This document shows, in pieces, positions 7,730 through 15,170 of a DNA stretch of 64,000 nt. Positions within the stretch are counted from its first letter, which is position 1. Each line of letters opens with the position of its first letter. The DNA is taken from positions 138,908-202,907 of the forward strand of contig NZ_JADPRT010000008.1 of the NCBI RefSeq assembly GCF_015690355.1, written 5' to 3'. The translations under genes were made by a program, and so were the position numbers. This DNA comes from Streptacidiphilus fuscans (GTDB lineage Bacteria; Actinomycetota; Actinomycetes; Streptomycetales; Streptomycetaceae). A model generated the notes under the pieces. The model was not told the DNA's origin, ran no database searches, and saw nothing but the letters and a program-made list of their open reading frames with translations.

Positions 7730-9154
7730 ATGAGCGTCACCACACCCGAGCAGCCGGAGACGGCCGCAACGACGGCCACGCCCAACGCTGCCTCCCCGGG
7801 CCTCTCCCATGGCCTTTCCCACGGCCTCAAGCAGCGGCACCTGTCGATGATCGCCCTCGGCGGCGTCATCGGCGCGGGCCTCTTCGTCGGGTCCGGCGCG
7901 GGCATCGCGGCGGCCGGGCCGTCGATCGTCCTCGCCTTCGCCGCGTCCGGCGTGCTGGTCATGCTCGTCATGCGGATGCTCGGCGAGATGTCCGCGGCAC
8001 GACCCGCCTCCGGCTCGTTCTCCGTGCACGCGGAGAAGGAGATCGGCGTCTGGGCGGGGTTCGCCTCCGGCTGGATGTACTGGCTGATGCTCTGCGTCGG
8101 CGTCTCGGCCGAGGCGACCGCGGCCGGCGGGATCATGACCAACTGGCTGCCCGGCACACCCACTTGGATGTGGGTGGCGCTGTTCATGGCCTTCTTCTGC
8201 GGCAGCAACCTCGCCGCCGTGAAGAACTTCGGCGAGTTCGAGTTCTGGTTCGCCGCGATCAAGGTCGCCGCGATCGTCGGCTTCCTGGTGCTGGCGCTGC
8301 TCGCGATCTTCGGCGTGATCGGCCACGGCGCGCCCGGCCTGACCAACCTGACCGGCCACGGCGGCTTCATGCCGCACGGCATGTCCGGCCTGGTCGTCGG
8401 CCTGCTGGCCTCCGTCTTCGCCTACGGCGGCCTGGAGACGGTCACGATCGCGGCGGCCGAGTCGCAGGACCCGGTCCGCAACGTCGGCCGCGCGGTGCGG
8501 ACCGCGATGTGGCGGATCGCGGTCTTCTACATCGGCTCGATGGCCGTCATCGTGACGCTGCTCCCCTGGAACGACCCGAACGTCGTCAAGAGCGGCCCGT
8601 ACATCGAGGTCCTGGACCACATCGGCGTCCCGGCGGCGGGACAGCTGATGAACGTGGTCGTGCTGATCGCGCTGTTGAGCGCGATGAACGCGAACATCTA
8701 CGGCTCGTCGCGGATGGCGTACTCGCTGGTCCAGCGCGGCCTGGGCCCGAAGGCGCTCGCCCGCGTCAGCGGCGGCGTGCCGAGGCTCGCTGTGCTCGCG
8801 TCGTCGGCGTTCGGGTTCTTCGCGGTGCTGCTGAACTTCTGGTGGCCGACGACGGTCTTCCAGTGGCTGCTGAACGTGGTCGGCGCGGCGGTCCTGGTGG
8901 TCTGGGCGTTCATCTCCGTCGCGCAGCTGCGGATGCGGCGGCGGTTGGAGCGCGAGGCGCCGGAGAAGTTGACGGTCCGTATGTGGGGCTTCCCGTACCT
9001 GACGTGGGTGGCCCTGGGCGGCGTGGTCACGGTGCTGGCGCTGATGCTGCAGAGCCACGGCAACCGCGTGCAGCTCGCCTGCACGCTGGGCGCGACGGTC
9101 GCCCTGAGCGCGGCGGGGTGGCTCCGCAGCAGGCGGGCGCAGAGCGCGGGCTGA
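7730..9154 (+). CDS. APC-family amino-acid permease (GabP/AnsP type)
   Basis: 474 residues with 12 predicted membrane helices. The first helix region MIALGGVIGAGLFVGSGAGI is the signature of the amino-acid transporter family, whose members are proton symporters. Later motifs such as FAYGGLETVTIAAAESQDP also fit that family. Which amino acid is carried cannot be told: gamma-aminobutyrate, asparagine and proline permeases share these motifs. The N-terminus is a Ser/Ala/Thr-rich 30-residue extension. It is divergent from bioY and has no catabolic neighbours. Confidence 0.88.
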   Translation: MSVTTPEQPETAATTATPNAASPGLSHGLSHGLKQRHLSMIALGGVIGAGLFVGSGAGIAAAGPSIVLAFAASGVLVMLVMRMLGEMSAARPASGSFSVHAEKEIGVWAGFASGWMYWLMLCVGVSAEATAAGGIMTNWLPGTPTWMWVALFMAFFCGSNLAAVKNFGEFEFWFAAIKVAAIVGFLVLALLAIFGVIGHGAPGLTNLTGHGGFMPHGMSGLVVGLLASVFAYGGLETVTIAAAESQDPVRNVGRAVRTAMWRIAVFYIGSMAVIVTLLPWNDPNVVKSGPYIEVLDHIGVPAAGQLMNVVVLIALLSAMNANIYGSSRMAYSLVQRGLGPKALARVSGGVPRLAVLASSAFGFFAVLLNFWWPTTVFQWLLNVVGAAVLVVWAFISVAQLRMRRRLEREAPEKLTVRMWGFPYLTWVALGGVVTVLALMLQSHGNRVQLACTLGATVALSAAGWLRSRRAQSAG

Positions 9155-9242
9155 GGCAGGCGGGTACCGGAGGCAGGCGCACAGCGGCCACACGGGTGAA
9201 ATCACCTATCGTCCCGACGATGTCCAAGCTAGTGTGGATGTC

Positions 9243-9716
9243 ATGACAGTGGCCTATGAGGACGTGCCGTTCAGCGAGCTCCTCCATCACCCCGCCGCAA
9301 CCGCGCAACGCCTGGACACGGTGCGGGCGCTGCGCTTGCGTCGGCGCGATGCCGGCGACCTCGCGCTGATGCGCGTCGAACAATTGGAGCAGGACACGAC
9401 GGTGGTCGACTTCACCGCGCGTCTGCTTGCCGGGCTGGTCCGTACCGAGAACACCGCCGCGCTGCGCCAGGCCTTGCCGGATGCCCTGCCATGGAGCACG
9501 TTCCTCCCCCCGGAGGACCTGGAAACGCTACTCGCTGAACTGGTGGACACCGCGCGGGGAGCAGCGGCTCTGGAGAACCTCGCGCCGATCGCACTCCTGC
9601 TGGCCCAGTGGCGCCACAGTGCCGAGATCTACGCGGATCCCGCCCTGCTCGCCATCCTCACCCGCGAGCCTGAAGGAGATCTCGGCCCCGCTCCCATGCC
9701 GCGGGACGACCAGTGA
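9243..9716 (+). CDS. probable Phd-like antitoxin of a type II pair
   Basis: 157 residues, helical and acidic, with VAYEDVPFSELLHHPAATAQRL at the N-terminus resembling prevent-host-death-type antitoxins recalled from streptomycetes, and a long helical C-terminal extension. ATG at 9243 is preferred over 9234 because TAGTGT (9230-9235) ends 7 nt upstream, a typical leaderless arrangement. Its stop overlaps the next gene's start by 4 bases, as in toxin-antitoxin operons. The family name is inferred from context and pattern, not from a signature. Confidence 0.6.
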   Translation: MTVAYEDVPFSELLHHPAATAQRLDTVRALRLRRRDAGDLALMRVEQLEQDTTVVDFTARLLAGLVRTENTAALRQALPDALPWSTFLPPEDLETLLAELVDTARGAAALENLAPIALLLAQWRHSAEIYADPALLAILTREPEGDLGPAPMPRDDQ

Positions 9717-9931
9717 GCCCGAAGCGAGGCGACCGGGCTGCTCCGCCTCCGGTCGGCGAAGAGTACGACATCCGGTTCGCCAACACTGAGGCCGCCGATG
9801 GCTGGGAGAGCCTCTCCCGTCATGCGGCCAGGAATCTGACTGAATTCCGGAGGCACGCCCGACAGATGAGCGCTACTCGGCATGGAACCCGGCGGCGCGC
9901 CACGTCACGATCAGGAATGCATCTGACCTGA
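9713..9931 (+). pseudogene. truncated RelE/ParE-like toxin remnant
   Basis: 72 codons from GTG overlapping the upstream stop. The N-terminus (MSPKRGDRAAPPPVGEEYDI, then FANTEAADGWESLSRHA) matches my recollection of streptomycete RelE-like toxins of about 120-140 residues, but after residue 44 the frame turns Arg/Thr-rich and stops. A neighbouring frame reads PTDERYSAWNPAARHVT, closer to the expected continuation, so a frameshift near 9850 plus loss of the 3' half is likely. The end abuts the DinB gene. Confidence 0.5.
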
Positions 9932-9933
9932 CG

Positions 9934-10446
9934 TCAGACGCCGGTCGCGCCGTCGATGCGCTCCCGGAGCAGGTCGGCGTGGCCGTTGTGGCGGGCGTAC
10001 TCCTCGATCATGTGGACGTAGACCCACCGGAGGTTGACGTCCTGCTCCATGAAGCGGCCGCTGTCGGTCAGAGCGCGGTCGGCGCAGAGCGCGCGGGCGT
10101 GGGCGATCTCCGCCTGCCAGGTGGCGAGGGCGTCGGCCAGTGTGGCGCCTTCGGCCAGTTCGAAGCCGCCGTCAGGGCCCGACGGGTCGGCGTGCGGGTC
10201 GTAGATGGGTGGGGCCTGTTCCCCGGCGAAGACGCGACGGAACCAGTTCCGCTCCACCTCGGCCATGTGCTGGACGAGGCCGGTCAACGTGAAGCCGGAC
10301 GGTGGCACGGATGCGACGGCGGCCTGCTTGTCGTCCAAGCCTCCGCACTTCACGGCAAGGGTGGCGCGGTGGAAGTCGAGCCAGCTTTCGAGCGTGGTGC
10401 GCTCGTCGGCATTCAGGGGTGGAAAACGGCGTTCGATTGTGCCCAT
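9934..10446 (-). CDS. DinB/DUF664 family protein
   Basis: 170 residues. A four-helix-bundle protein with family marks TLTGLVQHMAEVERNWFRRVF near residues 53-73 and YVHMIEEYARHNGHADLLRE near the end; the three histidines in these stretches form the metal site. Actinobacterial members are putative mycothiol-dependent transferases or metal-dependent hydrolases. Upstream on its strand GATAAT ends 6 nt before the ATG, so the message is probably leaderless. It is divergent from the next gene and tail-to-tail with the decayed toxin. Confidence 0.88.
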   Translation of the reverse strand: MGTIERRFPPLNADERTTLESWLDFHRATLAVKCGGLDDKQAAVASVPPSGFTLTGLVQHMAEVERNWFRRVFAGEQAPPIYDPHADPSGPDGGFELAEGATLADALATWQAEIAHARALCADRALTDSGRFMEQDVNLRWVYVHMIEEYARHNGHADLLRERIDGATGV

Positions 10447-10550
10447 TGATCGATTATCACCGTTGGCCGACCCAGCCGAGCCACGATGTCGGTGGTGCCC
10501 GCTACGTTGCTGTCAGTCGTGAACAACGGTCCGGACAAGGGCGGGCGGAC

Positions 10551-10979
10551 ATGGGTGGCAGCACGTGGTGGGCGACGGGGCCGTATCAGGAGGATCTCGC
10601 CGCCGCGTTCCAACAGGCGCAGGAGCGGGAGCTGCGGAGCCGGGATCTGCCCGATTCGGCGGACTTGACCGTCGCGGAGCTCTGGCAGGACGAGGACTGG
10701 CGGGAGTACGTCTTCACCGGAGGCACCGCCTCCGTGCTCGACTTCTACGCCTTCACCACCGACCCCGACGCGCGGGACGGCGTCGGAGTCATGCGGCTGC
10801 TGACGGACCAGCAGGCACGGGGCTCCTTCTCCGGCGGCCGACCCGACTTCGCCGCCTGGAACGACGCCCTGCTCGCCGACAACCTGCCCTTCCCGCCACG
10901 CGCCTGCGGCAACTGCACTGTGCTGTACCGCGACGGCCAACCGGCGGAGATCGGCTACTGGGGTGTCACCGCGGACTGA
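10551..10979 (+). CDS. conserved hypothetical protein
   Basis: 142 residues starting MGGSTWWATGPYQ. ATG at 10551 follows AAGGGCGGG; the frame is open upstream but reads low-complexity there. The protein is acidic and aromatic-rich, with no signal peptide or membrane segment. A pair of cysteines in RACGNCTVLYRDG near the C-terminus could bind metal or form a disulphide. It resembles small streptomycete proteins of unknown function. No function is proposed. Confidence 0.55.
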   Translation: MGGSTWWATGPYQEDLAAAFQQAQERELRSRDLPDSADLTVAELWQDEDWREYVFTGGTASVLDFYAFTTDPDARDGVGVMRLLTDQQARGSFSGGRPDFAAWNDALLADNLPFPPRACGNCTVLYRDGQPAEIGYWGVTAD

Positions 10980-11001
10980 ATCGCCCAAGGAGGTGCGTCA
11001 A

Positions 11002-11196
11002 GTGATCTGGGCTGCACTTGGATTTGACAGGCGAACCGACCACCCTGAGCAAGATCACCGTCTCCCCGAGGACTTCACGGTGGAGTCGGCGGCACGACGT
11101 GTAGGCGATCACCTGGAGCTGGTCGAGCCATCACTGTGGGCGCGGGCGTCATGGTGTTCGCCACGTTCGCGGTCTGGCTCGGGTCCAGTTCGATGA
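11002..11196 (+). pseudogene. possible frameshifted small-protein remnant
   Basis: AAGGAGGTGC places an excellent ribosome binding site before GTG at 11002, and the frame reads VIWAALGFDRRTDHPEQDHR and on for 64 codons. Near 11145 the reading turns to Ser/Arg junk, while the adjacent frame reads MVFATFAVWLGSSSMSGIG up to TAG at 11220-11222, a plausible membrane tail. A single-base indel would join them. Identity unknown. Confidence 0.3.
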
Positions 11197-11318
11197 GCGG
11201 GATCGGCCCGGTTCCCTGCTAGGCCGCATCGGTGCGCTCGCGCAGCTGACAGCGGGCAGCAGCAAACGGCCCGGCTCCACTCGACGCGCGGAGCCGGGCA
11301 CAGTCTGCGGCGCTGTGG

Positions 11319-11960
11319 TTACTCGAAGTTCGGACCCTCGGTCCGCGTGCGCTTGATCTCGTAGAAGCCCGGCGTCGAGGCGACCAGCAGCGTGCCGTCC
11401 CAGAGGCGCGCCGCGGCCTCACCCTTCGGGGCCGGGGTGACGACGGGGCCGAAGAAGGCGACGCGCTCGCCCGTCACGCCGGGCACCGCGATGACCGGGG
11501 TGCCGACGTCCTCGCCGACCAGGCCGATGCCCTCGGCGTGAGACTTGCGCAGGGCCTCGTCGTACTCCGTCGAATCCATCGCGTCCGCAAGGGACTTCGG
11601 CAGGCCCGCCTCCTCCAGCGCGGACTCGATCGTCGCGCGGTCACGCGGCTGCTGGCCGTTGTGGAAGCGCGTGCCCAGCGCGGTGTAGAGCGGGCCCAGC
11701 ACGTCGGCGCCGTGCGCCTGCTCGGCGGCGATGCAGACGCGGACCGGGCCCCACGCCTCGTCCATCAGCGCGCGGTACTTCTCCGGCAGGTCGCGGCCCT
11801 CGTTGAGGACGGCCAGGCTCATCACGCGCCAGCGGACGTGGACCGGGCGCAGCTTCTCGACCTCCAGCATCCAGCGGGAGGTCATCCACGCCCACGGGCA
11901 GAGCGGGTCGAACCAGAAGTCAGCGGTCACGGGCTCGGCGGCGGCAACGTCGGCGGTCAT
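11319..11960 (-). CDS. Rv2466c-like mycothiol-dependent DsbA-fold oxidoreductase
   Basis: 213 residues of the DsbA-like thioredoxin fold, starting FWFDPLCPWAWMTSRWMLEV. The active site reads CPWA rather than the CPWC of mycobacterial Rv2466c, so only one redox cysteine is left at this site; that suits a monothiol reaction with mycothiol. GTPVIAVPG supplies the cis-proline region. Relatives are annotated as mycothiol-dependent nitroreductases. ATG at 11960 has GAGGAG 8 nt upstream. It is divergent from pepN copy 1. Confidence 0.85.
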   Translation of the reverse strand: MTADVAAAEPVTADFWFDPLCPWAWMTSRWMLEVEKLRPVHVRWRVMSLAVLNEGRDLPEKYRALMDEAWGPVRVCIAAEQAHGADVLGPLYTALGTRFHNGQQPRDRATIESALEEAGLPKSLADAMDSTEYDEALRKSHAEGIGLVGEDVGTPVIAVPGVTGERVAFFGPVVTPAPKGEAAARLWDGTLLVASTPGFYEIKRTRTEGPNFE

Positions 11961-12326
11961 GGGCGGGGCTCCTCGATCGGTGATCAGGCGATGTCAGGCG
12001 ATATCAGGTCAGTCGATATCAGGTCGGGCGATGACAGGCAGGCGGAACAGGCGAAGGACCCGCCCGGAACCAGGCACGCGGAACCGAGCCCACGGGTCGT
12101 CCGTCAGAGGCAACGACCTGCTCCGCCGCTCCATTCCCACGATTTCCCCGACCTTCCGGACCTTCCCGGCTTCCCGGCTTCCCGACCGTCCGTTCGGCCG
12201 GTCCGCCCGCCCGGCAGGTAGGGCGCATGAAAGGATGCCGGGACAGGTAGACAGGTACACCAGGTAGACCACGGTCCTGCGGCGCGACCACCCCCGCGCG
12301 CCCGCTACGTACAAGGGAGTACGGAC
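11961..12326. other. 366-base divergent spacer with short tandem repeats
   Basis: Lies between the DsbA-fold gene and pepN copy 1. It holds about five imperfect repeats of CGATATCAGG-like units (11985-12040), three copies of CTTCCCGG (around 12166-12185) and, just before pepN, the ribosome binding site AAGGGAG. No gene is visible. The repeats look like slippage products, though the first set sits where the leftward promoter should be. Confidence 0.5.
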
Positions 12327-14915
12327 GTGCCCGGCACGAATCTCACCCGCGATGAGGCCCGCGAGCGGGCACGGCTCCTCGATGTCGACAGTTACGCCGT
12401 CGAGCTCGACCTGCGCAGTGCGCTCGGCGAGACGGGCGTCTTCCGGTCGCGGACGACCCTGCGGTTCCGCTGCGCCGAGCCGGGCGTCGACTCGTTCGCC
12501 GACCTGCTGGCTCCCAAGGTCCACAGCGTCACCCTCAACGGGCGCGAGCTGGACCCGGCCGAGGTGTTCGACGGTTCGAGAGTCGCGCTGCCGGGTCTCG
12601 CCGCCGAGAACGAGCTCGTCGTCGACGCCGACTGCGCCTACAGCCACACCGGCGAGGGCCTGCACCGCTTCGTCGACCCGGTCGACGGCGAGGTGTACCT
12701 CTACACCCAGTACGAGCCGGCCGACGCCCGCCGCGTCTTCGCCAACTTCGAGCAGCCGGACCTCAAGGCGCCGTTCTCCTTCACCGTGACCGCGCCCGGC
12801 CACTGGGAGACGTTCTCCAACTCCGCCACCGGCGGCGACCCGGTCCGGGGCGAGGACGGTTCGCTGACCTGGAGCTTCAGTCCGACGCCGCGCATCTCCA
12901 CCTACATCACCGCCGTCGTCGCCGGTCCGTACCACGTGGACCGCGACAGCTGGAGCCGCGAGCTGCCGGACGGCCGGCTGCTGGAGATCCCGCTGGGCGC
13001 GCTCTGCCGCAAGTCGCTGGCGCAGTACTTCGACTCGGACGAGATCTTCACCGTCACCAAGCAGGGCCTGGACTTCTTCCACGACGAGTTCGACTACCCG
13101 TACCCGTTCGGCAAGTACGACCAGGCCTTTGTGCCCGAGTACAACATCGGCGCGATGGAGAACCCGGGCCTGGTGACCTTCCGCGAGGAGTACATCTACC
13201 GCTCCAAGGTCACCGAGGCCGCGTACGAGGGCCGGGCCAACGTCATCCTGCACGAGATGGCGCACATGTGGTTCGGCGACCTGGTCACCATGCAGTGGTG
13301 GGACGACCTCTGGCTCAAGGAGTCGTTCGCCGACTTCATGGGCGCGTTCTCGCAGGTCGAGGCCACGAAGTACCAGGCGGGCTGGATCACCTTCGCCAAC
13401 CGCCGCAAGGCGTGGGCCTACCGGCAGGACCAGCTGCCGACCACGCACCCGATCACCGCGGACATCCGCGACCTCGAGGACGCCAAGCTCAACTTCGACG
13501 GCATCACGTACGCCAAGGGCGCGTCGGTGCTCAAGCAGCTGGTCGCGTACGCCGGGCGGGACGCTTTCCTGGAGGGCGCGCGCCGCTACTTCAAGCGCCA
13601 CGCGTTCGGCAACACCACCCTGAACGACCTGCTCGCCGTCCTCGCCGAGACCAGCGGTCGCGGCACCGAGGCGATGGCCGAGTGGTCCCGCGCCTGGCTG
13701 CAGACGGCGGGCGTCAACGTGCTCACGCCCGAGCTGACCGTGGACGCCGAGGGCCGGATCACCGACTTCGCCGTGCTGCAGGAGGCCGCCGAGGAGCAGC
13801 CGACGCTGCGTCCGCACCGGGTCGGCATCGGCTGCTACGACCTGGTCGAGGACGGCCGCCTGGTGCGCTCCGCCCGGGTCGAGGTCGACGTGCAGGCTGC
13901 GGCGCGCACGTCCGTGCCGGAGCTGGTCGGCAAGCCGCGACCGGCCCTGGTGCTGGTCAACGACGACGACCTGACGTACTGCAAGATGCGCTTCGACGAG
14001 CGGTCGCTGGACACGCTGCGCGCCTCGCTCGGCGACATCGAGGACCCGCTCGCGCGTGCGCTGTGCTGGTCGGCGGTGTGGAACATGACGCGCGACGGCC
14101 TGATGCCGGCCCGCGACTACCTGGACCTGCTGCTGCGCTTCTCCGGTCGCGAGACCGACATCGGCGTGCTGCAGCAGCTGCACACCCAGGCCGGTATGAC
14201 GCTGGAGCAGTACGTCGCCCCCGAGGGGCGTGAGGCCGCCGCGCAGGCGCTGGCCGAGGGCGCGCTGAACGAGCTGCGCGCCGCCGCCCCCGGCGGGGAC
14301 CACCAGCTGGCCTGGGCGCGGTTCTTCGCGCACTCCGCGCACAGCGAGGAGGATCTGCGTCTGGTCTCCGGCCTGCTGGACGGGACCGCGCGGATCGACG
14401 GCCTCGACGTGGACCAGGAGCTGCGCTGGGCGCTGCTCTCGGCGCTGGTCCTGGGCGGCGCCGCTGGCGAGGCCGAGCTGACGGCGGAGCAGGCGCGCGA
14501 CAACACCGCCAGCGGCCGGCGACTGGCGACCGCCGCCCGCGCGTCGGCGCCGACGGCCGAGGCCAAGGCCGAGGCGTGGCGCCTGGTCGTCGAGACCGAC
14601 GAGCTGCCCAACGCGCTGGTGGAGGCGGAGATCGCAGGCTTCCAGCAGTCCTCGCAGCGCGAGCTGGTCGCGCCGTACGCGGAGCCCTACTTCGAGGTGC
14701 TGGAGAAGGTCTGGGCCGAGCGCTCGATCGAGATCGCGCTGCGGATCGTCAAGGGCCTCTTCCCGTACCTGGTCGACTCGGACGCGACGCTGGCGCGCAC
14801 GGACACCTGGCTGGCCGAGCACGAGGACGCCGCCCCCGCGCTGCGCCGCCTCGTCCGCGAGTGCCGCGACGACCTGGCGCGCGCGCTGCGCGCCCAGGCC
14901 TGCGACGCGCGCTGA
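12327..14915 (+). CDS. pepN: aminopeptidase N (M1), copy 1
   Basis: 862 residues from GTG. The M1 signature is intact: GAMENPG substrate motif, zinc site HEMAHMWFGDLVT and downstream KESFADF supplying the third ligand. The ERAP1-like C-terminal domain fills the second half. It removes N-terminal residues from peptides in the cytoplasm; no signal peptide is visible. Compared with copy 2 at 30514 it has Met for Leu in HExAH and Lys for Asn before ESFA, so this copy is the more derived at the active-site edge. The two start with almost the same 12 residues. Confidence 0.95.
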   Translation: MPGTNLTRDEARERARLLDVDSYAVELDLRSALGETGVFRSRTTLRFRCAEPGVDSFADLLAPKVHSVTLNGRELDPAEVFDGSRVALPGLAAENELVVDADCAYSHTGEGLHRFVDPVDGEVYLYTQYEPADARRVFANFEQPDLKAPFSFTVTAPGHWETFSNSATGGDPVRGEDGSLTWSFSPTPRISTYITAVVAGPYHVDRDSWSRELPDGRLLEIPLGALCRKSLAQYFDSDEIFTVTKQGLDFFHDEFDYPYPFGKYDQAFVPEYNIGAMENPGLVTFREEYIYRSKVTEAAYEGRANVILHEMAHMWFGDLVTMQWWDDLWLKESFADFMGAFSQVEATKYQAGWITFANRRKAWAYRQDQLPTTHPITADIRDLEDAKLNFDGITYAKGASVLKQLVAYAGRDAFLEGARRYFKRHAFGNTTLNDLLAVLAETSGRGTEAMAEWSRAWLQTAGVNVLTPELTVDAEGRITDFAVLQEAAEEQPTLRPHRVGIGCYDLVEDGRLVRSARVEVDVQAAARTSVPELVGKPRPALVLVNDDDLTYCKMRFDERSLDTLRASLGDIEDPLARALCWSAVWNMTRDGLMPARDYLDLLLRFSGRETDIGVLQQLHTQAGMTLEQYVAPEGREAAAQALAEGALNELRAAAPGGDHQLAWARFFAHSAHSEEDLRLVSGLLDGTARIDGLDVDQELRWALLSALVLGGAAGEAELTAEQARDNTASGRRLATAARASAPTAEAKAEAWRLVVETDELPNALVEAEIAGFQQSSQRELVAPYAEPYFEVLEKVWAERSIEIALRIVKGLFPYLVDSDATLARTDTWLAEHEDAAPALRRLVRECRDDLARALRAQACDAR

Positions 14916-14940
14916 GCAACTCGTCCTGAGCAACTCGTCC
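14913..14940. repeat. tandem 14-nt duplication across a stop codon
   Basis: TGAGCAACTCGTCC occurs twice head to tail. The first copy begins with the pepN TGA itself. It looks like a recent replication-slippage duplication. Confidence 0.7.
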
Positions 14941-15080
14941 TGAAAGACGGTTAGTTGACCCGGGAGCCGTTCGTCCACCGACCATCCGCCCGCTTGTTGA
15001 TCAAGGCCGGACGATAACAGGTGGGGAACGGCTCCCGGTCCGTTTGACGGTCACCCTCAGGCCCGTTCCCGCACGCCCTC

Positions 15081-15142
15081 TACGATGGCTCGCGGGGGCA
15101 GGCCGATTCGATCTCCGTCCCCGCGCTGACTGAACGCCAGTC
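15081..15142 (+). promoter_or_regulatory. conserved upstream block of propeller gene 1
   Basis: TACGAT (15081-15086) inside GCCCTCTACGATGGC, then the inverted repeat GACTG-AACGC-CAGTC (15128-15142) located 43 nt before the ATG. The same elements with near-identical spacing precede the paralog at 23858. TACGAT may be a -10 hexamer; the inverted repeat would then fall in the 5' leader as a hairpin or operator. Confidence 0.6.
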
Positions 15143-15170
15143 GGTGGGTGACACAAGGAGGACGGGGGCC

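Noticed and set aside
12009..14978. 989-residue leftward ORF opposite pepN copy 1
   Set aside because: No domain is recognisable, and the frame mirrors codon third-position GC bias of pepN.
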